Notes: generated from the letters alone by a model not told the origin. A stretch of 64,000 bases of DNA from Margaritifera margaritifera (GCA_029931535.1 JAQPZY010001688.1:5573001-5637000), one strand, 5' to 3'; counted from the first letter of the stretch, positions 11,540-23,925 are shown. Made by a program: numbers and translations.

Positions 11540-12185
11540 CAATGATGACAATGCTATTAGAAAAGTGATTGCCTATGTCTCACCTATGCTTCACAGACAA
11601 GATTAAAAAACCCATCTGCACTGAAGGTAATTAAAGATCTTACAATTAAAGTCTTTTTGTGGTGATGACAATGTCAGAATAATGATGTCTATATTTTCAA
11701 CCCAAACCAACAGGACTTTCCAAAATTTGTTCCAAGTCCTACTCACACTCATTTACGTAAGAAAATTATTTCTAATATTTCTATTTATAAATTGATCAAA
11801 TTTGACAGACTTATCACATCGATCACATTACTGAAAAAAAAGATAACTTTCAAATATGGGTAATATCAGAGCAAAGTTTCTGAATTATTTTAGTTCAAAG
11901 TTATTAGTAATTTCCTTCTTACAACAGGCCTCAGTTGATAGCTAGCACTCTCACTGGGTATAGATAATTACATTAAGATGCCGAGCATGGTTGATTACAT
12001 GTTGAAAACTTTACTGTATTCTTAATTACAGATACTCTGGGTGTGTGAATTCCTATCGATTTCTGCTGGTAGTATTTATCAAATCCTCACCAGACAACCA
12101 TAACTATCTCATATGTTTGATAAAGAAGCGTAATAGATTGTCACCCATGATTTGCGATGATGTACCAACTGGCAAACACTTGTCC
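11540..12185. other. unassigned sequence
   Basis: No supported feature. Confidence 0.3.
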
Positions 12186-12761
12186 CTAACTCATTAAGGC
12201 CGATAGACGGAATTTTATGTCATGAGGTAGTACCCTTCTTCCATAGCCTGTGACATCATCACAGTTCATGACAGACCTAAGCTGGTGGTATTAGAGAAAA
12301 GAAGGATGTAGCTTTACACTGATGTCAAGTAATGTAGAGATTCTATACACATTAAAAAATACATCAGAAAAAAAGCAATTTTGAGACCCGATTTTCTTTA
12401 CAAAAAAATCAGATGTTGCCGGACCAGAGTTTTTGTCTGGATTTTAGACTTCCTCTCATTAGATCTAAAGCAGACCTGACCAAACTTCACACGGACAGAT
12501 GAACCTTTGTAAAAAAAACTGGGTAACTTTGGAATCTGGGGTAAAAGGGGACAAGCAGGCAAAAATCATGGGTCCAATACGCACAAAAAAAATATGAAAG
12601 CCAATCCAAAACAACCTCTCTTACATATGTAAGCAACTGTTGATAGGAAAATCCCTCTGAATCAGAGATGCTTGGATTCCATTGGAAATAACATGAAAAT
12701 TTTCTCTTCTACCTCAATCTTCAGTGAAAATGCAAAAAAGCTCTAGGCCTTAATGAGTTAA
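12186..12761. mobile_element. MITE-like element with 14-bp inverted ends
   Basis: AACTCATTAAGGCC on the left and GGCCTTAATGAGTT on the right are perfect inverted repeats bounding 576 bp with no coding sequence. The flanking tetranucleotides are CTAA (left) and TTAA (right). This would fit a TTAA target of piggyBac-like elements with one mutation, but the family call is tentative. Confidence 0.5.
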
Positions 12762-13440
12762 GCCAATACAGAAGCAGAATTTCAACTAGTTTGTTATGAT
12801 ACTCATCAGAGATCATTTTGGTATCAGAGTGGCGATCACATTTACACGAAAGGCTCAGGAGTGTAGGGTTGGGCCAATATCCCATTAACTGTGTTCATGT
12901 TTATGACACACTTAATTCAACTTGATTCTGTGACTCAAATTCATACTGCCCAAATATTGAAACACTGAATCAAAAAACAGCAAGACAATCATCCAATTTA
13001 TAAATGTAGATCTCAAGTACAATGGCATGTGGTAGGTCTACATGGCTACATGCTCAAGAAATCCATATGTACCACAAAAAAAATATGCAGTACTCACCAA
13101 TCTGGTCAGTGGACTATTTACTGTATTCCCTACTGATCGCAAAGCAAATGAAAATATTATTATCCTTCTTGATCAGCAAAGATAAATGTAGACTCCTATG
13201 TGATCCTCCCCATAGCACCATTCAAGCATGGCAAACAGCCATAACCACAGAGACAATGATCAAACATAAACAGAGAAATTTACCTGGTATGAAGGCCTTC
13301 AGACTGATATCATGTGTGTCACCTCTATTGGATAGTCTGGTTCACTGGGTTTACCACCTGCTTTGCTTACTGGCCCTAATCAAGAATAGGGCCACACCCA
13401 GCATTGTAATGGGAAGCACTTCTGCCAGTAAGTAAGTTAT
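12762..13440. other. unassigned sequence with a 137-codon frame of doubtful meaning
   Basis: A plus-strand frame at 13022-13435 is open for 137 codons but is hydrophobic and mixed, has no recognisable domain and no convincing splice context. I treat it as unassigned. Confidence 0.3.
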
Positions 13441-14736
13441 ATATAACTTCATTTACTGCAGCTGCTAACTGACCTATTGCCAGATCAGAGACAACCATGT
13501 CTACACATTAGCATAGCACATCATATAAAATCAGCGTACTTTGTGTTCATAAAGTCTCATTTTATTGTAAATGTTTTAGTGTACTGGTATACTGTAAATG
13601 TAATGAAAAATGGTTGAAAAATGTTGATCTTAGGACAATTTGAATTTGTATATAATATAATATGATTTATAATAGTGGCAGTCAGCTAAGTGGTCGACAT
13701 TAGGCCTGAATCGCCGACAGCTTCCAGTACACCTGTAAATCGCATAATACATCACACCTCTGCCAGTGACAGTACTGATTGGCACACCATAGATATCAGC
13801 ACCAGTTAGGGTTTAATTGATATATGGCGATACATCAATTCTAGCAACAAAGGTATTACAAAGTGATTATGCTGCCAGATAATCACGTCAGTAATGCTTG
13901 TATATAATAAATAAATTGCTCATTAAATTTCTGTGATTTAATGATTATTGGACTTACATATGAAGCTAAGTGTAAGTTTCATGTGATCATTGTAAAATCT
14001 AAATCACACAGTGATACAGGCTAGGAATGAGAATCACAAGGAAAATTAGGAAAAGAGTTAAGGATACATGTAGGTATATTGCAATTTCTTCCTCTATTCC
14101 TACCGAGGTGGAGAATCCCCATCTGGCAGCCCAGGATGACAGAGAAAGCTGGAAATTGAACTCTTTTGAGATTTCATCAATATAAAGCAATAATTCCCAG
14201 TATAGTTATGTTGCAGAACAAACCTGCTGACAGATGGAATGACAACCACATGGATGGACAAGACAGACTTGATGGATGGATGTACATGATTACTATAGGG
14301 TTCCTGAACTTTATCACATGGGGCCCTAATATTAGTCTGTCATTTAATAATATTACATTATTTTTTAAATTTTGATGGTTCTTATCAATAAAGGATGATG
14401 AGATTGATTTTTCTCACCTACTGTATGTGACAATGAAATCTTGCCGGATTGCAACCCATACTTTTCTTGTCTCAGGTGAACTATCTTGGGTTGCTTGTCT
14501 TAGTCTCATTAGAAGTACATGCATACGGGTTTCAGCATTGTGCTATATATGTAACTGACAACAGCTCAGCTTGACAGCTGGTCCAATGTCAGTTGACTCA
14601 ATTTCATGAAAAATTATGTCAATTGCACGTTAACAAGAAAGAGCACACATGTTAATTGGAATCGAAGTAAATTAGTATTATTGTAAGAATCATTCATAAA
14701 TGTAAACAAATGGGTGAAACAAATTATCAAGGAAAG
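13441..14736. other. unassigned sequence
   Basis: No supported gene or element. Confidence 0.3.
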
Positions 14737-14737
14737 G

Positions 14738-14856
14738 CTTTGCACTGAGACAAGGAAATCCCAGCCTAGGAGTTACATTATTCGTCTTTTGCTCAGCACA
14801 GCCCTGCAAAAATAAGGTAACCCCCTTGACTAGAATTTCCTTGTTTCAGTGCCAAC
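14738..14856. mobile_element. ~119-bp MITE-like fold-back
   Basis: The arms TTGCACTGAGACAAGGAAAT (left) and the reverse complement of ATTTCCTTGTTTCAGTGCCA (right) pair with few mismatches around a ~70-bp centre. There is no coding potential. Confidence 0.55.
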
Positions 14857-15734
14857 CCAACCACAGATGTTATTAATCGGTGTATATCTCATTCCATACC
14901 ATTTGGCTTAAATACATTTGACATGGTGATGAGGTGTGAGATGGGTATACAATTAATATCATTGTCTCATTCTGCATCGAGAGCCTTATTGGACGATGAA
15001 TCAGAAGGTACATGTATGAATCAAAAGATCAAATCTGTAAAAATTTTAATTAAAACATGATTTGTTTGTGTGTGTGTTAAACATAAATTTTTATAGTACA
15101 GAAAGAGTGGGGTTTGTCCAGTAAAATACTTATGTTTTGTGCAAGCCTATAAATTTGCATAAATTTACAGCTGTTTTTGTTTTTATCCTCATTTAAACAG
15201 TGCTAAGTGTATAGCCAATGGTCTATCAATAATCATGTTGTATTCAGAAGAAAGCACATAGTGTAACTAACATTTGCCAATACAACCAACCAGCCATTTA
15301 CAAGTGCCAGTATAGTCACTGGTCTAGATACAATTAAAAGGTCCAATAACTGTGGTCAAATATATAGTGAAAAGATGTAGAAACACATAGCCTTTTCAGC
15401 CTACATTTGCATTAGGAGTTGAGGGATAAAATACGGATCTCAATCACAGATTTTTGCCTCACCTGTGAATGGTGAGACATATGTATCACTTTCCGATGTC
15501 AGCCAAAATGGTAGCAGTGTCAACAATGTTAAGGTGCTGCGTTCATGTTTTTGAAAGTCACATATCTACAACACTTGCTGTATTTAACTGAAACTTTGCT
15601 TTAATATATGTCCCAAGTTTATCTGCAGATTTACTGGGAGTTTATGTCTTGCCTGCATAAGCAGAAAGCTATGGCATAATAATAAAATTCACAGCCAAGA
15701 TATACACAACATTCAATGGAACTGTTTTTGTTAA
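14857..15734. other. unassigned sequence
   Basis: No supported feature apart from simple AT-rich tracts. Confidence 0.3.
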
Positions 15735-15960
15735 TACTGTCCATACTCGTATATAAGTCGAGTTCAAATGCAAACAACATAGACCCTGATCTGCAGTCAC
15801 ATAATGCACCAGCATATCAGGGTCTATGTTGTTTGTTCTACTGATTAGTCCTTACAAACTGCATAGACCCAGATCTGCCAGTGTATTATGCGACAGCAGA
15901 TCTGGGTCTATGCAGTTTGCAGTTGGTATTTGCTTATACGTGAGAATAATATATACGGTA
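15735..15960. mobile_element. MITE-like element enclosing two tandem covarying hairpins
   Basis: The ends are related inverted repeats: the left begins TACTGTCCATACTCGTATAT and the reversed right end begins TACCGTATATATTATTCTC, then ACGTATAAGC. Inside are two perfect hairpins. Hairpin 1 has arms at 15771-15790 and 15816-15835 (20 bp, 25-nt loop). Hairpin 2 has arms at 15855-15878 and 15896-15919 (24 bp, 17-nt loop). The two are homologous, and where their 5' arms differ (AACATAG vs TGCATAG; CCCTGAT vs CCCAGAT) their 3' arms differ in complement. No open frame covers them meaningfully. Confidence 0.75.
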
Positions 15961-16084
15961 TATTCATTTATAGTTCTTATTAACTGTATTCATTTCTTAA
16001 TATATTCATTTATAGTTCTAATTAACTGTATTCATTTGTTAATATATTCATTTATAGTTCTTATTAACTGTATTCATTTGAAAA
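15961..16084. repeat. 42-bp tandem repeat, 3 copies
   Basis: TATTCATTTATAGTTCT begins at 15961, 16003 and 16045. The array begins exactly at the right end of the preceding MITE-like element. Confidence 0.9.
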
Positions 16085-16282
16085 GAACAGTAACTTGAAA
16101 TAGTGAGCTCTAAAAATTGAAGTTAGCAAGCAACTGTGAACATGTATAACAAAAATGACCAAGTATGCATTTGTTTGATATCTTAAACTGGAACACTGTA
16201 AACATATAAAACAACGCTGAGTAACAGCACTTTGTGGATCACCTGTCCTAGCATCTCTTACTATCCATGACAATTGCATCAT

Positions 16283-16388
16283 CTACTAGTGGCAGTACAC
16301 TCTTCAATAGGGGTCATTTTATAACCACTTCACAACTACTAGTGGCAGTACACTCTTCAACAGGGATCATATTATAACCAATGTATAT
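16283..16388. repeat. 53-bp direct duplication
   Basis: CTACTAGTGGCAGTACACTC begins at 16283 and again at 16336, followed by similar sequence (CAGGG/AGGGGATCAT/GTCAT..TTATAACCA). Confidence 0.85.
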
Positions 16389-17390
16389 ATAATACTTTAA
16401 ACTGAGATTTCCTCTCACTGAGAGCAAAATGCTCCTACTTGTTACAAAGATAATCCCTTTGACAAACCAGCTGAACAACCAATAAACTCCACTTCAACTT
16501 CTGCTTTACCTCTAGGACTCATGCACTATCGCTTACAAAATAAACATTAATGTTTCTTCCAATATGAATTATTAGATATTTTTGATAGTTGAAGTACAGA
16601 TATGGACCAATATTACATCCAATCTGCACAAGTTATAGGTACAGTTATGAACAAATGTGGTCACATCCTATATGTGTCAGTTATCGGTACAAGTACAGAT
16701 ATTGACAGATGTTATCACAACCTGTGTCAGTTATAAGTACAGTTATGGCCAGATGTTCCGTTTACACAGGTGTCTTTCAAGGAATATTTCTGAATCCCCA
16801 TCCATACCCCCCCCCCACCACCACCACCACCACCACCAAAAAACCCAACATGATATCAAGGCATTAATGACAAGTGTTACGACTTGCAAATACTGTACAA
16901 AAAACTACATGTTTAGACTGAGTCTGATATGGTGTACAGATACAGTGAGGCCATCAGGCCAAGAAATATTCATCTACCATAACAAATGAGTACTTTCTTT
17001 CCTCTGACTCAGAACAAAACATGTATTAGGTTTTGTATTTATTACATACCCCCTCTTGTACTTCCCAATATTTGTAGCTATTTAGTTTGAAAACTAAACA
17101 AAAACCAATTGGGATATACATTAAAGTTCAATTTGGTGCATCCAAGAATATCAACACACAGATGTCAGTGACACTGACAACAAGTGATAGATCTATTCTG
17201 GGTGTGCAATACAGAAATATGGATTGAATATCCATACTGAATGCCATATCAGCCCTGATATATTAAATGGATATAACATCCTTTATTAATGTGAACAGTA
17301 TATGCAGTTCCAGGAATAGATGAGGTCAGAGAGTGCAAAATATGGAGGTGTGTTTACAAACAAGGAGGCTCACCTAGGCTAATAGGCTGA
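16389..17390. other. unassigned sequence with a C/CCA microsatellite
   Basis: A run of C followed by (CCA)n lies at about 16807-16839. It creates an artefactual poly-His frame on the plus strand. Nothing else was recognised. Confidence 0.5.
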
Positions 17391-17592
17391 CTAGATAGAA
17401 TGAAGAGACAACCTGACTGACAGAGTCTTCACCTGGGCTAGTAGATTGAACAGAATGAAGAGACAAACTGACTGACAGAGTCCTCACCTGGGCTAGTAGA
17501 TTGAACAGAATGAAGAGACAACCTGACTGACAGAGTCCTCACCTGGGCTAGTTGATTGAACAGAATGAAGAGACAAACTGACTGATAGAATT
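17391..17592. repeat. 55-bp tandem repeat, about 4 copies
   Basis: TGAAGAGACAA begins at 17401, 17456, 17511 and 17566, a period of exactly 55 bp. Units contain CTGACTGACAGAGTC and TCACCTGGGCTAGT. Because 55 is not divisible by three, the minus-strand frame reading through it (17438-17632) shows the repeats in different phases and is not a real gene. Confidence 0.92.
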
Positions 17593-17732
17593 GATTGAGT
17601 TCATCCTGATAATGGCACCATGTCAAAAACAAATTAGTGATTGCAAATTTGAGGGAGGTATGTGATTTTTTCTTACCTTTTTATTACTTGACTGGAATCA
17701 GTTCTGAGAGGCACAGATAATCATGAGAATAA

Positions 17733-17746
17733 CCTCCCTCTCTCTA

Positions 17747-17782
<36 letters not shown>
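17733..17782. repeat. CT-rich tract followed by (AT)n microsatellite
   Basis: CTCCCTCTCTCT is followed by about 16 AT dinucleotides. Confidence 0.9.
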
Positions 17783-17785
<3 letters not shown>

Positions 17786-18252
17786 AGAAAACTAATATAA
17801 AAACATTCAAAGTAGTTATAAAAAGTTGGTATGAAAAAGAAAACATGTACATGCTTATTAAATGTACTGGAAAATGTCAATTTTGTTTCCGAACTTGCCA
17901 TTGCTTCAGTTTTGGAAATTATCCTTGCATGCTTTACTAGTTTTCTCTTAAAGTATTAATTTATAAAATGTATTTTGCATTAAAAAAAATTGGAGTGGGG
18001 GGTAAAACTAATTTTAATGTGTAATACTTACCTCTTTGTATTGTATACCTTGTACTTTTCTTGGAGGAAAATACCCCAATCGTATGACAAAAATTTGTCC
18101 TCCCATTAGGGTGAAGAAGAAGATTCCAGAAAAATGGATCGCCCCTAAGACAACCTGCACATATTGCCCATGCGCACTGCCGCTTTCATTCTATTTGAGG
18201 GTGCAGCCTAAATTAGTGGCACATCAGTGCAGAGAGGGAGGTGGGAATCTGG

Positions 18253-18335
18253 CAATAGCAACAGGTAAGTATTTTACTGCCCCCACCAAACTACATTTTA
18301 ATATCAGTAATACCATACCTGTTGCTACTGCACAG
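18253..18335. repeat. internal complementary region of DIRS copy 1
   Basis: The first half (AGCAACAGGTAAGTATT and following) complements the left end and the second half (TTAATATCAGTAATACCATA and following) complements the right end at about 23895-23921. Together they are the reverse complement of a right-end/left-end junction, which matches the DIRS scheme. Confidence 0.7.
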
Positions 18336-18534
18336 CTGAATTTGTCAGTTTTATGGGAGGCTGATGATCCCACAACTGGTGAATAAAAAACAAACACAAG
18401 GAATCTCAACCTCATTGAAGAGCAGGAGACTACCGCAGGATGGAATCCACATTGGCCACTTTCTGGGCCCAGTGAGAAAATGCCTTTGCTTTGGTGGGCT
18501 AACAAGCAAAGGTAAAAGGAAGAGAAAGGATTGT

Positions 18535-19560
18535 GTAAAAGTGCCAAAATGCGGCTTTCATCACATCCTCCAAAGATGAATGAGTTAGATAGGCCCATGA
18601 GGCAGCAATGGCTCGAACTTCATGGGTTTTAATTTCCATGAAAGACAGGTCCCTACCTGTAAGGGACTGGTAAGCTCTCTTGATAATTAATGCAATCCAC
18701 CTAGATATGGTGAAAGCTGAAATATCAGTTGAACCTTTGATGTGGAGGAAAAGACGCTTCCTACCCTTCCTTCTCCCTTTAGAGGCCACCCAAAAAAAAT
18801 CCCATAAATCCCTAAATGGACATAAAAGTCTATTTTGAACATCCCCAGCACATATACGACTGAGACTGGCGATCTCAATCGGGAGTGGAGCAACCAATGG
18901 AAGCTGGTTTTCTGCTAAGAAAAACCTGGTTGGCAAGGGAGACAAACTAACTCCTAATTCCCACTGAACCTGATACAGCTCTGCTCTATGGATAGGGCAT
19001 GAAGCTCGCGCCTTCATCTTGCAGACACTAAGGCGATCAAGAAAACCATCTTAAGAGTAAGGTTTCTTGAAGGAAGCTTCACCCAAAGGTCAGGTCTGCT
19101 AAGTGAGAATCTGTCCCAATGACCGGGCCTTTTGAAAATATGAGTGATAGAAAGGGCTGTTCGTTAGCCCTTTAATAGTAAAAACCAAGCATTGTTTCTC
19201 TTTGAAAAGGAAGAGAAGAAAATCATGCACTGCGCTCATAGAGGGACAGCTAGGATTTATGCGTTTTATACTACACAAATCACACAAAAAATTCCATCTG
19301 GCATCATACATCTAAGACGTTGATCTTCTTCTGGACTGAAGGATGCACTTGGCAACTTTGATTACAAACTTTTCTTTGCAGAGAGATCATTTGATATGAG
19401 CCAAGCATGAAGGTGGAGAATCTGCGGGCTGTTATGTAGGAGAGAGTCCCTGTGCTGCAACAGGAGATCCCACCTCTGAGGTAAGGTCCTGGGAATGTCC
19501 ACCGGCAGATCGAGAAGATCGTTGAACTATGATTGCTGGGGCCACAGAGGGTGATCAAAA
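18535..19560 (-). pseudogene. DIRS copy 1 tyrosine recombinase (degenerate)
   Basis: In DIRS elements this enzyme inserts the circular double-stranded DNA copy. The N-terminal helical part is read in pieces around 19100-19560. The catalytic part starts near 19017 (ARASCPIHRAELYQ, the region of the first catalytic Arg). It continues through ISRWIALIIKRAYQSLTGRD to the HxxR box in KTHEVRAIAASWAYL (about 18605-18635), then SLEDVMKAAFW. After that the expected F-Y-L segment holding the nucleophilic Tyr is readable only in a shifted frame. Several frame changes separate the parts. Confidence 0.75.
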
Positions 19561-19609
19561 GTGGAGTGCCTGACTTTGTGTAGAACCTGTGGGATCATCC
19601 TGAAAGGTG

Positions 19610-20060
19610 AGAAGGCATATGCAAACAGACAATCCCACTTCAGGCTGAAATCGTCCACTGCCCAGGCCCTCTGGTTGGGGACTGGGCAAACGTAAAAGGG
19701 ACCTTGCTATTTAGCTTGGTGGCAAACCAGTCCACCAAAAGATTCCCCAAAGTTGGAACAGTGAGTCTGCTATTGATTGGTTCAGCAACCATTCCGTGAG
19801 GACTATCTTCCCTTTCCTTGCCAGACTTTGCCAAAATATTCATCTTGCCAGGAATGTGGCGAACTCAGAGGGTAATTCCTTCTGAAGTTGCCCAGCGAAG
19901 GAGGTTCCAAACCTCAATGCAGAGAGAAGGTGCATGTATGCCTCCTTGTCTCCTGAGGTATGCTACCACCACTGTGTCGTTGGACGATACCATCATTCTT
20001 AGTTTGGTAGAAGACCCAGCCTGGTTACTATGGGCCAACAGCGAGACAGATCTAGCATGA
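19610..20060 (-). pseudogene. DIRS copy 1 RNase H region (partial)
   Basis: The minus strand reads NDTVVVAYLRRQGGIHAPSL, then VRHIPGKMNILAKSGK, then LVDWFATKLNSKVPFTFA. These match the middle and end of the DIRS RNase H (D.T.VAY...QGG, H.PG..N..AD, VD.FAT..N). The N-terminal RNase H part that copy 3 keeps (YLFADASDSGWSAHL) is missing, so the sequence passes from the reverse transcriptase palm to mid RNase H by deletion. At least one stop interrupts it. Confidence 0.7.
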
Positions 20061-20064
20061 GGAA

Positions 20065-20545
20065 CTCTTTCTAAGTGTGCTATTGTAGATCAACCAATCG
20101 TCAATATATTGGAGGATTGGGATACCCAGTGACCTAAAATTGGCTGCCCCTATGTGCCCCTATGACCCTGGTAAAAGCTCTGGGTGTGGATACTAGTCTG
20201 AGCAGCATAGCTCGAAATTGGAAAACCTCCCCATCCAAGCAAAACCAAAGGTACTTCCTGTGTGGAGGAAAGATAGGGATGTGAAGGTATGCATCCTGAA
20301 GATTGATGGAGACCGCTCAATCACCAGGTCTTATGTCATTTTTTGACTGAGGCTGTGGTCTCCATCTTGACTGATTCCTCCAGCAGAAATCTGTTTTGGG
20401 AGGAAAGGTCGATAATTAGATAGGACTTTCCCCCCTTTCTGGAAATCAGGAAAATCTGGGAGTAGAAGGCCGGAGATTGGTCATTTAACACCCTCTCTAC
20501 TGCACCATTCCAAAGAAGTGAGTGAACCTCTTCCTTTAAGTGCAC
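20065..20545 (-). pseudogene. DIRS copy 1 reverse transcriptase (truncated)
   Basis: The fragment begins with the fingers segment LLWNGAVERVL..FYSQIFLISRKGGKSYLIIDLSSQN. It continues SINLQDAYLHIPIFPPHRKY (motif A; the first catalytic Asp position reads Asn) and FCLDGEVFQFRAMLL. In another frame it ends with the catalytic-loop motif QYIDDWLIYN near 20085-20115. Frame changes occur between these blocks, and the thumb is largely deleted. The enzyme would be inactive. Confidence 0.8.
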
Positions 20546-20599
20546 CAGATTTAACAGGTGGAAGAAAAAGGGGGACCTTACTAGAGGAAGGAGATCCTG

Positions 20600-22930
20600 A
20601 AACCAAAACCAGTAGTCATTTTTTATATTAGAAAGGACCCAGCCATTAACCGTTACCCCAGACCAAGCTCCTGAAAAGAGGTTTAGTCAGGTGCCAATAG
20701 GAACGAAAGGAAGAGGTACACTCTTCAGGAGAGAGAGCAAGTCCCTGGGGCTGTCCACCCTTGTCCTTAGGAAAGGGGGAAGGGCCTGTGAACTTCCTCT
20801 CTGTGCCTTTGCAAAGCATCCTTCTAGGGTCCACCTGCTGAGGGGGAGCTCTGGAATGTGGTTGTTGCTTTGATTGGGGCTGCACAACTTTAAAGAATTT
20901 AGCTGACAGACCTTGAGGGAGATCAGGATGATTTCGTTTCTTGGCTGGTTTCAACCTTGAGGGCAGTTAGGATGATTTCATTTTTTGGCCAGTTTCGAAG
21001 ATCCAGGAGCGAATGCAAGGGACTGGTGTTGCTGGTCTCTCAAATCCTAAGAAGCCATGGAGGGGATGAACCCTCTGAAGAGAGTCTCCACCTCTAGGGG
21101 AGCAGCCCTCACGACTGTTCTTACTGTGCTCTAGTAAGACCTTGGAAGTGTCCAGAGCAACATCCCTGGAGAAGCTCAGCTGACATGGCCATGGGCAAGG
21201 ACAACGCATGCCTGGAAGTTTTTCCCACTGTTTCCAATAAATGCTGAAGAGCATTGGTGACAGAGATTCCTCTTTCAGCAGGCTGAATGAGGCTGCTGAA
21301 AAGAGGTCGACATTGGTTACTAGTGACCCAGCCTTTTGCTCTAAGGATTCCAGAGTTTTCACTGGAAGGTGAGCCCAGTTACCTGTAGAAATGCCCACTT
21401 GAGCTGCTTTAGCATCCAAGGTGGGCAGTTCAGTGGGCCAAGAAGGGGTATGGTCCTTATAGCTAGAAGCTGCTACCAAAGGTTGCAATGTGGGTGGAAA
21501 GACCACCGCTTAAGTTGTGGTGCAACGTCTTGGCCCTTGTTAAACCTTTGAGAGAGCTCCTTAATCATAACTGAGTGAGGAAGCAACAAGAGATCTGGTT
21601 GAGAGTTTACCCCAGAAAGTTTATCCAGACTGGAAAGAATTTTAGACTCATCAGAACCTGAAGGTTTTGACACAGGTCACTGAGCAAATGGCGATAAGAC
21701 CAGCTCTCTTCCTCCTCTGCCACCTTAACTGATGGGTGAGAGGGGACAGGGGACCCAAAGGGAGGGGGGTACAACATTGGCCTGTTCTGTATCAAACTCG
21801 TGCGCATCAATCAGGACAGAAAGAATGTCTTTGTCCCATTTTCTCTGTGAGAGGCAGGACAACATAACCCAATGTCTATCTGTTTTGGGGGAGACTTGGA
21901 GGTAAGAGGAACTTGAACCATTAACTCCTCCCGCAGAGTTTATGGACTGTCTTTAGTAGTAGACTCACCAGGTGGATGAGGGCCAGCCTCCACCCTCCCT
22001 CTTTTTTGACCCAACTTCGTAAAACAATGGAAGGCCATGGCCCACAGCAACGACCGCACTACCATGCAGCCAAGGGCCAGAAGACCATGGCTGCATGCAG
22101 GGAAAGGTCCAATCGCTTCCCTGTGGAGGGAGTCCCCACAAACTGTAGAGATTTAGAGGAATAAATGGGAAGGGGGGATGCCAATCCAATCCCCTTTCCT
22201 AAACTGATGTCTGTAAACCAATTCCCAGTCCCCCGCAGGATGAAACGGCAATCGGTGGTGGGGGACTCAGCCTAATCCCTATCCCCATGCCACAGGGGCT
22301 CCAATGACCCATGCCCAGTGCCAGGGCAAAGACCTGTCAGGCAACTCAGATCTGTAGGAAGATCCTTCCCAATACCTGATGGACTTAAATCTGAGCTCTC
22401 CCTTTACAGGTTTGATCCCATTGCTGACAATGGGCCCTGGACACTGAAAGGGTGCTGTTTACTGGGGGGGTTACGACTCACTTTCAGCTCGTACTGAGCT
22501 GTGGGCCAGTAGAGGGTGGGTGGGTGCGACTTGCTCTCTGTCCTTCTGGTCGAGAGAGGGTGCTTCTCTTCCATCTCAGGAGGGTCCAACTCGCTCTCTA
22601 CCCTCATGGAATGGGGAGTGTTCCGCTCCTCCCTAATGGGAGGGCATGACTCACTCTCCACCTGCTTATAACAACCCTTGTGAGGCCCACGAACACTAAG
22701 AGTTTCTGGAGAGACTTGGGTAATCCTTCTCTGAGGCCCAAGGGACTCAGAAAATGAGAACCCCAAAAACTCTTTATAGGTGCATCTACTCTCGACGAGA
22801 TCCCAGACCTCGTCCGACCATAGGCTACAGAAGGGTCAACCATCAGTCCTTACACAGTATGTGCAAGATAAGCAAGTGTGTCCCAGGGGGATTTCCTGTG
22901 ACTACACCTACCCACACCTTGCTTAAGCAT
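20600..22930 (-). pseudogene. DIRS copy 1 gag-like gene (degenerate)
   Basis: The probable start is ATG at 22930 (MLKQGVGRCSHRKSPWDTL), which aligns with MLAQSVGKCGHKKAPWDTHL in copy 3. The frame then breaks into pieces. There is an N-terminal repeated segment rich in Glu/Arg/Ser/Pro (22404-22766), a helical middle (20967-21506, with LPVKTLESLEQKAGSLVT and LFSAASFSLLKEESLSPML, alike in copy 4) and a basic C-terminal part (20646-20954). The gag-like protein of DIRS elements is presumed structural or nucleic-acid binding. Several frameshifts are present. Confidence 0.65.
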
Positions 22931-23925
22931 TGTTCCTGCAAAAAGAGAGCTGAAAAGATTTTTTTTTTAATACAATTTTTTTTTTCTATTCAACAAATAG
23001 TATACACAAGGTAATGCATGGACTAAGTCTATGCTAATAAAATAATTTCAGTGAGAAGTCACCTTACTTCGGTGTTTTCACAAGATTAAATGCTAAAAAG
23101 GAAGCAACGCTAAGCTCCGAACAGAAAAATGCAGGATAAACAAGTCAACCAACCTTAAAGAAAGCTAGGGACTACTAAATTAGCATAAAACCAGTAGGTT
23201 ATGATTGCTAATAATAATGGGAAAAATCAAGGAAGGCTATTTGAAACTAAAAATGAAAAAGAACCCGAGTTTGATAAATGAGCCTGAAGTATGAAGGTAA
23301 AAAGTGGTGTGCAACCTGCTTGCCATGTATAAAATTAGCTCAGTTCATGATATAGGAATGTGAATTAAATGATTCCTAATGAATAATAAAATGGATAAAG
23401 GCAAGCCTGTAGACTGCAATTAATGCAAGGATAGGGAAATTTAAACAAAATACATGTACCTACCCTTAGCTACAAAAAGCACAACCAAATCTGAACCACT
23501 AACAACCTATGAAGTGGTAAAAAGAATAAAATAAATTCCCAGCTGTACACCACTTGTGTGGAACAATTGTTAAAAACTCTCAAGAGAGCTTAACTAAACA
23601 GTGATAAAACTCAATCAGACTAGAATCCTTATGTTTATGAAGAATAAACAAACAAAAGAAATAGTAAATTCGCTTGTTGACCCACAAAGTGATGGCTAAA
23701 TCTTCTTGATGTAAACAATGTTGGACATTACAACATGTCAACTAAGAAAAGAATCAAAGCAGCTGTACGCATGGGCAATATGTGTGGGGTGTCACAAGGG
23801 CAATGAAATCTTCTGGTTCACCCTAATGGGAGGACAAATTTTCATCATAGAGTTGGGGTATTTTCCTCCTGGAAAAGTACCAGCAATGCAAAAGCAAAAG
23901 GTATAGTATTACTGATATTAACATT
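22931..23925 (-). repeat. DIRS copy 1 leader and right terminal repeat
   Basis: Non-coding AT-rich sequence between the gag start and the right end. The last ~125 bp are the inverted partner of the left end. Parts of the leader (AAGGATAGGGA, CTACCTACC-type blocks) recur in copy 2 near 34285-34315. Short frames here are not coding. Confidence 0.65.

Larger units (their letters stand above)
17985..23925 (-). mobile_element. DIRS-type retrotransposon, copy 1 (nearly full length, inactive)
   Basis: About 5.9 kb with coding on the minus strand in the order gag, reverse transcriptase, RNase H, tyrosine recombinase, as in DIRS elements. These use a recombinase in place of an integrase. The left end (about 18000-18135) is an inverted copy of the right end (about 23800-23925): both carry GAGGAAAATACCCCAA and TTTGTCCTCCCATTAGGGTGAA on the same reading after reversal. 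Next to the recombinase end, 18253-18335 is the internal complementary region. Frameshifts, stops and a deletion across the reverse transcriptase/RNase H boundary make it inactive. Copy 2 belongs to the same subfamily. Confidence 0.85.

Noticed and set aside
13022..13435. 137-codon plus-strand frame
   Set aside because: No domain, no clear start context, no convincing splice sites and an odd composition; the length alone is weak evidence in this sequence.
16657..16989. His-rich frame suggesting a metal-binding protein
   Set aside because: The His run is a (CCA)n microsatellite; nothing else supports coding.
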